64,000 bases of DNA from Deltaproteobacteria bacterium (GCA_029261925.1 JAJDAJ010000015.1:1-64000), one strand, 5' to 3'; shown: positions 33,482-42,781, numbered from the stretch's first letter. Translations and numbers: made by a program. The notes: generated by a model not told the origin, from the letters alone.

Positions 33482-35932
33482 ATGTCCTGGGATGTGGCCT
33501 TCGCCCTGTTCGCTCTGCCCCTGCTGGCCTCCTACGTGGGCTACCCGGCCGTCCTGTGGCTGCTGATCCGGGTCCGGCGCCTCGCGGGAGAGGACACACC
33601 CGAGCACGTAGCCGGCGGCCCGGCGACCGTCTCGGTGATCGTTGCCGCGCACAACGAGTCGCTGGTCATCGAGCAGAAGATCCGCAACTTCCTCGCCCTC
33701 GACTACCCCGCCTCGGCGCTCGACCTCACCATCGTCTCGGACGGATCCTCCGATCGAACCTGTGAGCTGGCGCGAGCGCTGGTGGCCGAGCAATCGCCCG
33801 AGGACCAGGGGCGTATCCGGATCCTCGAGCGGACAGAGCGAAGCGGAAAGACCGTGGCGATCTCCGCCGCGGTGCCCGATGCGCCGGGCGAGATCATCGT
33901 CTTCTCCGATGCGAACACCATGTTCCGGCCCGATGCCCTCGCGGCGCTGGTTGCGCCTCTCGCGAGCCCCGACGTGGGCCTGGCCTGCGGGCATCTGAGC
34001 TACGTGGTCGAGGACCGTGCGACCAGCACGGGCGAGATCTTCTACTGGCGCTACGAGAACCTGCTCAAGGCGCTCGAGGGAGCCCTGGGCGAGCTCCTCG
34101 TCGCCAACGGCAGTATCTACGCGCTGCGCAAGGAGCTCTTCGAGCCGGTTCCCGCTCCCGTCGCAGACGACATGGTCGTGCCGATTCGTATCTCGATGCG
34201 CGGCTTCGCCCGCGTGTACGTCGACGACGCGGTCGCCGAGGAACGTCTGCCGACCGAGGCGTCCGAGGAGTTCAGGGCAAAGGCCCGGATCGTCGCCCAG
34301 GGCTTCGAGGCCCTGCGAGCGCTGCGCCCCGAGCTGATGCGCTCGAGGCCTCTACTGCTGGCTCAGGTCCTGCTGCACAAGGTCATCCGGTGGTTCGCTG
34401 CACCCCTGATGATGCTGCTGCTGCTGACGTCGATGCTGGGCACGAGCCGGTTCCTCGGCTGGATGCTCGGCGCGCAGCTGGTCTTCTACGCTCTGGTCCC
34501 GCTCGCCGCATTGCTGCGCAATCGAGCCCCCAGTCTCGTGCTTCTGCCCTTCTACTTCACCATGGTCAACTTCGCGGCCTTGAAGGGCTTCTGGGACTTC
34601 CTGCGCGGCCGCTCTCATGCGACCTGGGAGAAGTCGGCGACCACGCGCGTCGCGCACGCCGACGAGGAGCTGAAGATCCTCTTCCTGTCTCACTACTTCC
34701 CGCCGGAGAGCAACGCCCCCGCCACCCGCGTGCACGAGACCTGCCGCTGCTGGGCGCAGGCCGGGCACAGGGTGCAGGTCATCACGTGTGCGCCGAACGT
34801 ACCGGACGGCAAGGTCTACGAGGGCTATCGCAACCGCTGGCTGCACCGCGAGGTGGTCGATGGCATCGAGGTCCTGCGGGTCTGGAGCATCCTGACCCCG
34901 AACGAGGGCCTGGCGCGTACCGTCATGTTCATCTCCTTCATGCTCACGGCGACGCTGCGTGCGCTCCTGGTCGAGCGTCCCGACGTGATCGTCGCCACCA
35001 GCCCCCAGTTCTTCTGCGGCTGGGCCGGGGTGCTCACGAAGTGGCTACGCCGGAGACCCCTGATCCTCGAGATTCGCGATCCGTGGCCGGAGGCCGTGGT
35101 TGCCGTCGGCGTGATCCAGAACCCGACGCTGATCAGCACGCTGGAGTGGCTCGAGAAGCGAATGTATTCCGCCGCCGATCACATCGTCACCGTAGGTGAG
35201 GGATGCGTCGAGATCATCACTGCCAAGGGCGTACCGCCCGAGAAGATCACGCTGATCACACACGGCGTGGACCGCTCACTGTTCCGGCCCCAGCCACCTG
35301 ACCAGGACCTGATTCGCCGACTGGAGCTCGAGGGGAAGTTCGTCTGCTCGTTCGTCGGGACCATCGGCCTCTCGTGTGGGCTCGATATCGTCCTGAGGGC
35401 TGCGCGGTCCCTCCAGGAGAAGGGAATCGACGACGTCGTGTTCCTGCTCGTCGGGGACGGTGCCACGCGCGACGAGCTGGAGAGCCAGGCACGGTCCCAG
35501 GGACTCGACGAGCTGGTGTTCATGGGCCGTCAGGACAAGTCGAAGATCCCGGCGATCATGTCGGTGTCCGATTGCTGCCTGGTCCACATGATCGGAGCGG
35601 ACTGGTTCCAGAAGGTCGTGCCCTCCAAGACCGCCGAGGCGATGTCGATGGCGCGGCCGATCATCATGGGCGGGGGGCCCGCTGCCGCCCGGGTGATCGA
35701 GGAGTCCGGGGGTGGGATCTCCATCGAGCGCGAGAACGACGCCGAGCTCGTCGAGGCGCTCCTGCAGCTACGCCAGGACCCGGCCCTGTGCGAGCGCCTG
35801 GGCCAGAATGGCGCCAGGTACGCCGAGATTCACCACGACCGGACCATGCTCGCGACGCGCTACCTGGAGCTGGTCCGTCGGATGTCGCCGACGACGGAGC
35901 AGAACAGCAGCCAGGATCTGGGCGTCGCCTGA
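33482..35932 (+). CDS. Fused GT2-GT4 glycosyltransferase
   Basis: Two full glycosyltransferases share one 816-residue chain. Residues 1-400 are a membrane GT2: an N-terminal helix, VSVIVAAHNES, the nucleotide site IVSDGSSDRT, FSDANTMF (DxD-like) and three C-terminal helices (VIRWFAAPLMMLLLL onward). From about 405 to the end runs a GT4 of the WbuB type: ILFLSHYFPPESNAPATRVHE, EIRDPWPEA, SFVGTIGLSCGLDIVLRA and PSKTAEAMSMARPII. Both usually occur as separate genes. It is the first gene after the sigma-54 promoter and likely assembles two linkages of the surface glycan. Confidence 0.88.
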   Translation: MSWDVAFALFALPLLASYVGYPAVLWLLIRVRRLAGEDTPEHVAGGPATVSVIVAAHNESLVIEQKIRNFLALDYPASALDLTIVSDGSSDRTCELARALVAEQSPEDQGRIRILERTERSGKTVAISAAVPDAPGEIIVFSDANTMFRPDALAALVAPLASPDVGLACGHLSYVVEDRATSTGEIFYWRYENLLKALEGALGELLVANGSIYALRKELFEPVPAPVADDMVVPIRISMRGFARVYVDDAVAEERLPTEASEEFRAKARIVAQGFEALRALRPELMRSRPLLLAQVLLHKVIRWFAAPLMMLLLLTSMLGTSRFLGWMLGAQLVFYALVPLAALLRNRAPSLVLLPFYFTMVNFAALKGFWDFLRGRSHATWEKSATTRVAHADEELKILFLSHYFPPESNAPATRVHETCRCWAQAGHRVQVITCAPNVPDGKVYEGYRNRWLHREVVDGIEVLRVWSILTPNEGLARTVMFISFMLTATLRALLVERPDVIVATSPQFFCGWAGVLTKWLRRRPLILEIRDPWPEAVVAVGVIQNPTLISTLEWLEKRMYSAADHIVTVGEGCVEIITAKGVPPEKITLITHGVDRSLFRPQPPDQDLIRRLELEGKFVCSFVGTIGLSCGLDIVLRAARSLQEKGIDDVVFLLVGDGATRDELESQARSQGLDELVFMGRQDKSKIPAIMSVSDCCLVHMIGADWFQKVVPSKTAEAMSMARPIIMGGGPAAARVIEESGGGISIERENDAELVEALLQLRQDPALCERLGQNGARYAEIHHDRTMLATRYLELVRRMSPTTEQNSSQDLGVA

Positions 35933-35952
35933 GCGGCGGCGAGAGGGACTCC

Positions 35953-37290
35953 ATGGGAATCCACACACTGCATCGGATCGCGCTCTTCGTCGCCGGGCTC
36001 TCCATCCTGAGTGGCGGAATCGCGCTGATCCCGGGCCTGGTGGGCGTCTCGAAGCCCGCGACCGCTCTCCTGGGCGTCACGACCGTGATGACCCTCGCCG
36101 TCCGGCGCGCACGCATCCGCCTCAGTGCAAAGCACCTGTGGGTGACTCTCTTCAGCGTCATGCTGCTGGCGAGCTTCGTGTACTCCCTGACGCAGGGTCT
36201 CCCGTGGCGCTTCCTCAATCTGCTCGCGCTCTCCTACTTCTCGGTCATCGCCTTCTACTTCCTCCTGTCGCTGGCGGTCGCATCACTCGAGGACGCGACT
36301 GCGCTGGTGTGGGGCGTGATCGCCGGTGGGACCATCGCCTCCGTGTCGGTGCTGCTGGGCTACGGGGCCAGCGAGTTCGGGGTGACTGGCGAGGAGCAGC
36401 GCACCGGTGGCCTGTCGGGAGACCCCAACTACTTCGCCATGGGCGCTGCCGCGAGCGCGATGATCGCGATCTATCCGCTGATCCGTTCTCGCTCGCTCGC
36501 CGTGCGGGTGGCGCTGGTCGGCGCGATCGCGATCATGATCGCGGGCTCCCTCTCCAGCCTGTCCCGCGGCGGCTTCATCGCCCTGGGCGCGGCGAGCCTC
36601 TTCCTCGTCTACCGGCTGGTGCGCTGGGGCCACCATCTGGTGCTGGTGCCGGCTCTCATGGTGGTTCTCGCATTGCCGTTCGCACTCCCCCAGGATGTCC
36701 GCGAGCGGATCCTGACGCTGACCACGACGAGCATCCAGCTCGACGGATCGGTCCAGAGCCGTCTGGCCCAGTACGACCGTGCCCTGGGGATGTTCGGCAG
36801 CAATCCCGTACTCGGTGTGGGTGCCGGTCGCAGTCACCTGTCCGAGGCATTCGGCGGGGCGATCTCGCGCACGGATCTGAGAGCCATCTCGGGCCGGACG
36901 CAGCGCCACCAGGTGATTCACAACACTTTCCTGATCGTCCTGGTGGAGACCGGCCTCCTGGGGATGATCCCCTTCGCCATGATCTACCTGCTGACCTGGG
37001 TGGAGCTCTCACGCGTCGCTCGCCTGCGTCGATCGCGCGACTATCGAGCAGACTCGAGCCTGCGCAGCCTGGTGTGGCTGGGAGGAATGCTGCAGGCCGG
37101 CTTCATCGCCTTGACGGTGGCTGGACTCTTCCTGAGCGGGGCCAGGTACAAGCCGATGTGGATGGTCTTCGGACTGTCGACCGCCCTGCTCGCGATCGCG
37201 CGGGCACGCCAGCCCAGCACCTCCACGGCCGAGACGCCCGATCCGCAACCGGTGCTCGATGCCGTGACCGTACCCCCTCTGCACGGCTAG
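35953..37290 (+). CDS. O-antigen ligase/polymerase family protein
   Basis: About eleven membrane helices and the Wzy_C/WaaL-type periplasmic loop identify the family: RTGGLSGDPNYFAMG, SSLSRGGFIALG, NPVLGVGAGRSHLSEAF and HNTFLIVLVETGLLGM, the last carrying the conserved His-Asn. Such proteins polymerise or ligate lipid-linked oligosaccharides on the outer face of the inner membrane. The ATG at 35953 follows GAGAGGGA, 20 bases after the fusion gene. Whether it is a polymerase or a ligase cannot be told by sequence; the presence of flippases in the operon favours a Wzx/Wzy route. Confidence 0.87.
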   Translation: MGIHTLHRIALFVAGLSILSGGIALIPGLVGVSKPATALLGVTTVMTLAVRRARIRLSAKHLWVTLFSVMLLASFVYSLTQGLPWRFLNLLALSYFSVIAFYFLLSLAVASLEDATALVWGVIAGGTIASVSVLLGYGASEFGVTGEEQRTGGLSGDPNYFAMGAAASAMIAIYPLIRSRSLAVRVALVGAIAIMIAGSLSSLSRGGFIALGAASLFLVYRLVRWGHHLVLVPALMVVLALPFALPQDVRERILTLTTTSIQLDGSVQSRLAQYDRALGMFGSNPVLGVGAGRSHLSEAFGGAISRTDLRAISGRTQRHQVIHNTFLIVLVETGLLGMIPFAMIYLLTWVELSRVARLRRSRDYRADSSLRSLVWLGGMLQAGFIALTVAGLFLSGARYKPMWMVFGLSTALLAIARARQPSTSTAETPDPQPVLDAVTVPPLHG

Positions 37291-37302
37291 GACGGACGCC
37301 CC

Positions 37303-38610
37303 GTGCTGCCCGGTGGGGAGGCTCGCGGTCAGCCGCGCGGGATCGCCGGCACGCTCTACGGAGGCTCCGCGACTCTTCTGATCATCCAGGGGGCCGGCGC
37401 CGCCCTCAGCTTCGGGCTCCACGCGCTGCTCGTCCGGATCTCCGGAGCCGAGCAGTACGGCCACTTCGCATACGCACTGAACTGGCTCGCCATCTTGCTG
37501 CTGCTGGGTCACCTCGGACTCAACACCGCGAGTCTGCGATTCGTGCCGGCCTACCACGCGCACAACGACTGGCCCAGGCTGCGCGGCTTCCTGCGGCTCA
37601 CGCGACGCGCGGTCTTGATGGCATCGGTCGCGGTGGGTGCGGCGACGGCGAGCTTGCTCGCTCTCGCGGCCGAGGGACTCGATCGGGATTTCGCCGGGGC
37701 ACTGTCGACGCTGGCCCTCGGTCTGGCCCCGATCGCACTGCTCACGGTCTGGGGTACGCAGCTCCGTGCGCTCCAGAGGGTCGCTGCCTCGCAGCTCCCT
37801 CTGAGCATCCTGTTCCCGCTCGCAGCAGGCGCGATCGCGCTGGGCATGAGCCGCTCCGAGACCAGAGCGGCAGATCTCGCGCTGCTCTACGTGATCTCGA
37901 TGGGGATCGCAGCGGCCGTGAGCGGCACCCTGCTGCTTCGGGCAACGCCGCTGCCTGCGCGGAGCAGCACATCGGTGTACGAGCGGGGGGAGTGGAGGCA
38001 GGTCACCAGCCGGATGCTGGGCATCGCCCTCCTCCAGGTGCTGCAGCTCCGGCTCGCGACCACGATCCTGGGCCTCGTAGCACCAGCAGAGGAGGTCGCC
38101 CGCTACGCCGTAGCACTCCGACTCTCCACACTGGTGTCCTTCGGTTTCGTCGCCGTGTCGGCCTGGGCCTCGCCCCTGATCGCACAGCGTGAGTCCGTCG
38201 GGGACCGCGAGGGCATGGCGCGCATCTCCAGGCTGGGAGCTCGCGCGACCCTCGCCTTCGCACTCGTCGTCACCGCCATCCTCGCAGTCTGGGGAGACTG
38301 GCTGCTCGCGTTGTTCGACCCTGGCTTCACCGATACCTTCGTGTCCCTGATGATCCTCGCGATTGCCGAGTGCCTGACGTGTTTCACCGGGACCGCAGCG
38401 AGCCTGCTCATCATGACCGGGCACGAGTGGGTCGCGAGGCGCATCGAGGCGGCGGTCGCCGTGGTACTCATCCTGGCCGCTGCGGTGCTGGTTCCGGCAT
38501 ACGGCATTCTGGGGGCAGCGGGCGCCACCCTGGCGACGTCGATCTTCCGCAACACCACTCTCGCGGTCCTGGTCTGGCGCAGGCTGGGCATCCGCTGCGG
38601 GCCGCTCTGA
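37303..38610 (+). CDS. Wzx-like polysaccharide flippase 1
   Basis: A MATE/MOP-superfamily exporter of 435 residues with about twelve helices. LYGGSATLLIIQGAGAALSFGLHALLVRISGAEQYGHFAYALNW is the typical N-terminal Wzx pattern, and ASLRFVPAYHAHNDW and YGILGAAGATLATSIFRN are further family segments. It flips undecaprenyl-linked repeat units across the inner membrane. The GTG start is 12 bases after the ligase/polymerase stop. A second, different flippase follows, separated by a small ORF. Confidence 0.85.
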   Translation: MLPGGEARGQPRGIAGTLYGGSATLLIIQGAGAALSFGLHALLVRISGAEQYGHFAYALNWLAILLLLGHLGLNTASLRFVPAYHAHNDWPRLRGFLRLTRRAVLMASVAVGAATASLLALAAEGLDRDFAGALSTLALGLAPIALLTVWGTQLRALQRVAASQLPLSILFPLAAGAIALGMSRSETRAADLALLYVISMGIAAAVSGTLLLRATPLPARSSTSVYERGEWRQVTSRMLGIALLQVLQLRLATTILGLVAPAEEVARYAVALRLSTLVSFGFVAVSAWASPLIAQRESVGDREGMARISRLGARATLAFALVVTAILAVWGDWLLALFDPGFTDTFVSLMILAIAECLTCFTGTAASLLIMTGHEWVARRIEAAVAVVLILAAAVLVPAYGILGAAGATLATSIFRNTTLAVLVWRRLGIRCGPL

Positions 38611-38618
38611 GCAGTCGT

Positions 38619-38768
38619 ATGAGTACGGCGATGCGCAGAGCCCCGCTGTACGGGCAGACTCCGCGACGCTCGGACAGCGGCGCAGAGCATCCGCGCCCTG
38701 CGGCGATCGACCCCGGACCCGGCGACGCACACTTGTCGCTGGCGCTGCTCTTCGACCCCGATGACTGA
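38619..38768 (+). CDS. Possible 49-residue protein between two flippases
   Basis: An ATG eight bases after flippase 1 opens a 49-residue ORF (MSTAMRRAPLYGQTP...LLFDPDD) whose TGA overlaps the next gene's start. This fills the only gap in an otherwise tightly packed operon and uses typical codons. The product is Arg/Pro-rich with an acidic hydrophobic tail and matches nothing I recognise. It may instead be leader sequence. Confidence 0.35.
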   Translation: MSTAMRRAPLYGQTPRRSDSGAEHPRPAAIDPGPGDAHLSLALLFDPDD

Positions 38769-40077
38769 GGCTCCGGGACGCGTGCATCGCCGCGGCGGGC
38801 ACGAGGTGGCGATCCTGCTCGCGACCCGCGGGTGGATGCTCCTGGCCGGGCTCCTCACGCAGGCTCTCCTCGCGCGCATCCTGGCGCCAGAGGGTAGAGG
38901 CGTCTTCGCGGCGTGTACCGTGTTTGGAACCGTCTTCGGCGTATTGTTCGCCCTGGGCAGTGACCGCGGCGCCCAGTACCAGATGATGTCGGGCAAGCAG
39001 AGCCTCAGCCGTTCGACGTCTGTAGGGCTCGTCATCAACCTGGTGGCATCCCTGGTCGCGATCATCATCGCGATCCCGCTGAGCCGGAGCGGCCTGAGCT
39101 TCTTCGACAACACGGAGCCCCGGGCGCTGGCGATCGCGCTCGTGCTGATCCCGGTGACCCTCGGCGGCACCCTGGTGGACCTGCAGCTCGCCGGAGTCCG
39201 CAGCTTCGGGCGCCTCGGGGTCGCCACCATTCTCCAGTCCGCCGTCTACCTCACGGGGCTGGTCTACCTCGTGTGGTTCCGGGAACTCGGAGTCGAGGGC
39301 GCCATCGTCGCGGTGGTCATCGCCTCGGCTCTCAGGGCGGCCTACGGAGCGTACTGCCTGTTCCGCAACGACGGGCTGCGTCTGACGCCACCGACCCGGC
39401 AGGACTTCCGCGACGTCCTGACCTACGGCATCGCCTACTACCCAGCGCGGATCGGGACCCAGATCGACCTCCAGTCGGGCAGCCTCTTCCTGGCGGCCAT
39501 CGGCACGCGTGCGGAGATCGGCTTCTTCGCGGCGGCAGCCGCACTCACGCTGAGGCTCTTCATGATCTCGGACAGCCTCGAGGTGGCGATTCTTCCCCGG
39601 ATCGCCTCTGGACCGGGCGTGCAAGCCGAGCTGGTCGGCAGGAGCCTCAGGATCTCCGGCCTCGCCACGGGGGTCGGCGCGATCGCCCTGGCCGGCCTGG
39701 CCTGGCCCATCGTCCAGCTGCTGCTGTCCGAGGCCTTCCTCCCCGCGGTACCGCTGATCTGGATCCTGGCGCCGGGAGTCGCCGTGTACGGCGCCGCCAA
39801 GCCCCTGATGTCGTACTTCCGCGGGACGGATCGCGCGGCCGTATGCTCGTGGGCGATCTGGCTCGGGCTCATCGTCAACGCGGCGGTCCTCCTCGGACTC
39901 TACCCCCGGCTCGGTGCCGCGGCGGGCGCGTGGGGAATGACGGCGGGATTCACCGTACGCAGCGCCTATCTCGCGCTGACCTACCGGCGGATTGCCGGAT
40001 GCACGTTCGCGGATACCTGGTGCCCGCAGCGCGCTGATCTCAGCTGGGTCATCGCGCAGATTCGACGGACCCGATGA
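38761..40077 (+). CDS. Wzx-like polysaccharide flippase 2
   Basis: Another MATE/MOP-superfamily membrane protein, 438 residues, about twelve helices, but divergent from flippase 1. Its opening (LLATRGWMLLAGLLTQALLARILAPEGRGVFA) and PEGRG motif are typical of oligosaccharide flippases. EAFLPAVPLIWILAPGVAVYGAAKPLMSYFRG is the characteristic late segment. Coupling to the APH-like gene is by ATGA. Two flippases in a single operon suggest two lipid-linked substrates, or one that has taken another transport job. Confidence 0.85.
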   Translation: MTEAPGRVHRRGGHEVAILLATRGWMLLAGLLTQALLARILAPEGRGVFAACTVFGTVFGVLFALGSDRGAQYQMMSGKQSLSRSTSVGLVINLVASLVAIIIAIPLSRSGLSFFDNTEPRALAIALVLIPVTLGGTLVDLQLAGVRSFGRLGVATILQSAVYLTGLVYLVWFRELGVEGAIVAVVIASALRAAYGAYCLFRNDGLRLTPPTRQDFRDVLTYGIAYYPARIGTQIDLQSGSLFLAAIGTRAEIGFFAAAAALTLRLFMISDSLEVAILPRIASGPGVQAELVGRSLRISGLATGVGAIALAGLAWPIVQLLLSEAFLPAVPLIWILAPGVAVYGAAKPLMSYFRGTDRAAVCSWAIWLGLIVNAAVLLGLYPRLGAAAGAWGMTAGFTVRSAYLALTYRRIAGCTFADTWCPQRADLSWVIAQIRRTR

Positions 40078-40850
40078 CCAGCCCCGGCTCCGAGACGACT
40101 GAGGAACATCGGATGCAGCACATCGAGTTCACGCCGACCCAGGTGATCAAGCGGCAATCGCTGGACGCCGCCGTGCGCGAACGCGAGCGCACGGAGGTCG
40201 GACGCCGGATCGGAACGGCCTCGGGGTGCTTCAGTGTTCCCAGAATCGAGGGCTTCGATCCAGCCAGCGGTACGCTCACGTTCGAGCGCGTACTGGATGC
40301 GGAGCGGATGACCGAGCTGCTGCCCACGCTCACGGCCGTGGAGACGTCGCGCATCTCGGGACGCTGCGGCGCCGCGCTCGCGGCGATTCACGATGCCGCG
40401 GAGTCGTGCCCCCGGGACGATGCGGCCGCGGGACAGGTGAGCCTCCACGGCGACTTCGCCCTCGGTAACCTCCTGTTCAGCCGAGCCCGGGACAAGCTGT
40501 TCGTCATCGACTGGAGCGGAGCGCGGTGGCTTGAAGAGGCCCGGACCGGGCACGGCCCGGCAGCCATCGATCTCTCGATCTTCCTGCTGTCCCTGTTCTA
40601 CCGTCGACCGCTGGACACAGTCCGCGTCATCGATCCCGCGCGCGTCGCTCGCGCATTCCTGGCAAGCTACAATGACGCGCGAGCCGCAGAGTACGACTTC
40701 CTGGAGCTGCGGAGATCGTTCCCCGGCATACTGCGGCGCTACGCGGCGGATCGCTGGCGGGCCCGGGGCGCTCTCCGGATGCTGGTGCGGCTCGACGCTC
40801 TGTGCCACGTCCGCCGCTTCGTACTGAACCTGCCAGAAGGCCTGGAGTGA
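40074..40850 (+). CDS. Aminoglycoside-phosphotransferase-like kinase
   Basis: The catalytic motif VSLHGDFALGNLLFSRARDKLFVIDWSGA (HGDxxxxN and the metal Asp of IDWS) places this 258-residue protein in the APH/choline-kinase/fructosamine-kinase fold. The N-lobe is short (VIKRQSLDAAVRERERTEV with a candidate Lys-Glu pair). Within a polysaccharide operon it more probably phosphorylates a sugar, lipid or small alcohol than an antibiotic. It overlaps flippase 2 and the methyltransferase (ATGA and GTGA). The substrate is unknown. Confidence 0.78.
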   Translation: MTSPGSETTEEHRMQHIEFTPTQVIKRQSLDAAVRERERTEVGRRIGTASGCFSVPRIEGFDPASGTLTFERVLDAERMTELLPTLTAVETSRISGRCGAALAAIHDAAESCPRDDAAAGQVSLHGDFALGNLLFSRARDKLFVIDWSGARWLEEARTGHGPAAIDLSIFLLSLFYRRPLDTVRVIDPARVARAFLASYNDARAAEYDFLELRRSFPGILRRYAADRWRARGALRMLVRLDALCHVRRFVLNLPEGLE

Positions 40851-41584
40851 TCCGAACAGTGAGCCAGAGCTACCGGGACTCCCACAGGGAGAAGGGCCCC
40901 GAATACCAGGAGCTGTTCACCGCGCCGCACACGGCGATGGTCTGGCGCATGGAGCGGACCGTGCTGCAGCGGATCGTCGACGAGTTCCTGGACTCGGGTA
41001 TCGATGACTATCTCGATTTCGCGTGCGGAACGGGTCGTGTTCTGGGATTCCTGTCAGCTCGCGCACGATCGGCGACGGGCGTCGACGTCTCCGAGAGCAT
41101 GCTCGAGGTCGCCCGGAAGAATGCTCCGGGTGCGGAGCTGATCTGTGCCGACATCACGCGCGATCACGTCCTGCGCGAGCGCAGCTTCGATCTCATAACG
41201 GCTTTCCGCTTTTTCCCCAACGCCGAGGACGACCTTAGGGTCGGTGCACTCCGGGAGCTGGCGAGCCGGCTCAGGAGCGATGGGGTGCTCGTCTTCAACA
41301 ACCACATCAATGCGGGCAGCCTCGCGATTCGCCTGGCCCGGTTGCGCGGTCGCGAGAGTGCCGATCCGACCACCCGGATCATGTCGCGCCGGGAGGTCGA
41401 GAACCTGGTTGCGGCTGCCGGGCTCGGGATCGTTCGCGAGTACCCGATCGCCAGCTTGCCCCTCAGCAACCGGCACATGATCCGTCCGGTCGCCGTCGTC
41501 GAGTCCGTCGAGCGCGTGCTGGGGCGCATCCCGATGACGCGCTCGATCGCCCAGAACATCGTCTACGTGTGCCGGGCCTCCTGA
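40847..41584 (+). CDS. Class I SAM-dependent methyltransferase of the polysaccharide operon
   Basis: A 245-residue Rossmann methyltransferase: motif I DYLDFACGTGRVLGFL, acidic loop GVDVSESMLEVAR, motif II FDLITAFRFFPNAEDD and motif III LRSDGVLVFNNHINAG. It starts with GTG overlapping the kinase stop. As the last gene of the sigma-54 operon it may methylate a glycan residue, perhaps capping the chain, since kinase plus methyltransferase pairs modify non-reducing ends of some O antigens. That role is inference from position only. Confidence 0.82.
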   Translation: MIRTVSQSYRDSHREKGPEYQELFTAPHTAMVWRMERTVLQRIVDEFLDSGIDDYLDFACGTGRVLGFLSARARSATGVDVSESMLEVARKNAPGAELICADITRDHVLRERSFDLITAFRFFPNAEDDLRVGALRELASRLRSDGVLVFNNHINAGSLAIRLARLRGRESADPTTRIMSRREVENLVAAAGLGIVREYPIASLPLSNRHMIRPVAVVESVERVLGRIPMTRSIAQNIVYVCRAS

Positions 41585-41597
41585 GGCGAGACTCCGA

Positions 41598-42710
41598 TCA
41601 GCCGCGAGCGGCAACCTCGCGATAGACCTCCGCCGTGCGCTGGGCCACCCGGGAGGCACGGAAGCGATCGTCGGCGATGCGGCGCGAGCGCTCGGAGAGG
41701 CGGTCGCGCAGAGGTGCATCGCCGAGTACCCGTGCGAGCTTCTCGGCGATCTCGTCCGGTCGCTGCGGATCGAAGAGGAATCCCGTCGCGCCGTCCTCGA
41801 TCATGTACGGGATTCCGAAGGCACGAGATGCCAGGGCCGGGACTCCCGCGGCCATGGCCTCCTCGATCACGAGGGGCGCGGTCTCCTGGAACGAGGGGAG
41901 TACCAGGGCACTGGCCCCGGCGAGCAGCTCGCGAACGCGTTCGATGGGAAGCGAGCCCAGGAAGTGAACGCGGCCCTTGAGAGCTGCGCTCGCCTCGACA
42001 CGTGCGCGACATGCGCCGTCATAGGCCTGCGTCTCGGCATCGCCCGCCACGTGGAGCTCTGCCTCGGGATAACGTGGTGCGACCTGCTCGAAGGCCTCGA
42101 GAAGCCCGAGCAGGTTCTTGCGCGGGCCGATCCGGCCGACGAACAGGATCCGTCCGGGGATCTCCCGCCGCTCGATCTCGAAGAAGCGATCGTCGATCGG
42201 ATTCTCGATGTCCCAGACCCGGCCACGCAGCTGATCTGCGAGCAGCTCGGTGATGTACGGACTGATGCAGATGACGTCCGTTGCCCGGCGTCGCGCTCGC
42301 GCCTCCACGCGGGCCATCACGGCGGAGCGAAGGCCCCGCAGCGGGCCGTCGGAATACAGCACGTCGCGCTCGCCCAGCCCGTGGATGGTCAGGAGCCAGG
42401 GATAGGGGCACCCGAGGGCCCAGCCGCCGGCTCCCTGAACGTGCACCACCTGGGGCCGGAAGTCCTCGAGCACCCTGCGGATGCGGCGAGGCTCGAGTGC
42501 CCAGTAGGAGAGGAAGCCCGGGCCGGGCGGCCGGGCCAGGTGGCAGACCCGGAACCCCTGCTGCTCCCGGAGGCCGGGCGGGCCGGCACCCGGCGCCACG
42601 ACCAGGAGCTCGACATCACCGGTCGCCGCGAGCTGCGGAGCGAGGTATCGCGCCACGCCCGCGACCCCGCCGACGATACGGGAGGAGTCGGCGGGAAAGG
42701 GAGTCACCAT
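41598..42710 (-). CDS. GT4-family glycosyltransferase (divergent from the next GT4)
   Basis: A GT-B fold retaining glycosyltransferase. The N-terminal strand reads MVTPFPADSSRIVGGVAGVARYLA, the Gly-rich acceptor loop. The donor half begins at ILFVGRIGPRKNLLGLLEAF, with VLPSFQETAPLVIEEAMAAGVPALAS holding the Glu-x7-Glu nucleotide-sugar motif. The ATG at 42710 is chosen because the 77 residues the track adds upstream have no domain sense; the product is 370 residues. It is oppositely oriented to both flanking glycan operons. Confidence 0.82.
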   Translation of the reverse strand: MVTPFPADSSRIVGGVAGVARYLAPQLAATGDVELLVVAPGAGPPGLREQQGFRVCHLARPPGPGFLSYWALEPRRIRRVLEDFRPQVVHVQGAGGWALGCPYPWLLTIHGLGERDVLYSDGPLRGLRSAVMARVEARARRRATDVICISPYITELLADQLRGRVWDIENPIDDRFFEIERREIPGRILFVGRIGPRKNLLGLLEAFEQVAPRYPEAELHVAGDAETQAYDGACRARVEASAALKGRVHFLGSLPIERVRELLAGASALVLPSFQETAPLVIEEAMAAGVPALASRAFGIPYMIEDGATGFLFDPQRPDEIAEKLARVLGDAPLRDRLSERSRRIADDRFRASRVAQRTAEVYREVAARG

Positions 42711-42740
42711 GGCGACGCGAAGTGGCAGGGCTGTCCTCCC

Positions 42741-42781
42741 GGGTTTCCGGATCGTTCTCGGGGTTCCGCCGATCCGGACCC
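42741..42781. repeat. Inverted repeat in the divergent GT4 intergenic region
   Basis: CCGGATCG (42747-42754) and CGATCCGG (42770-42777) are perfect complements, extended by GGGT/ACCC with a two-base bulge. It lies 31 bases upstream of the minus-strand GT4 start, so it could be a leader hairpin or an operator shared by the divergent genes. Confidence 0.4.

Noticed and set aside
37009-39624. 871-residue minus-strand ORF
   Set aside because: Antisense to both flippases; charged, low-complexity product.
40074-40850. Aminoglycoside resistance gene
   Set aside because: The APH motif is shared by many small-molecule kinases and the gene sits within a glycan operon; resistance is not supported.
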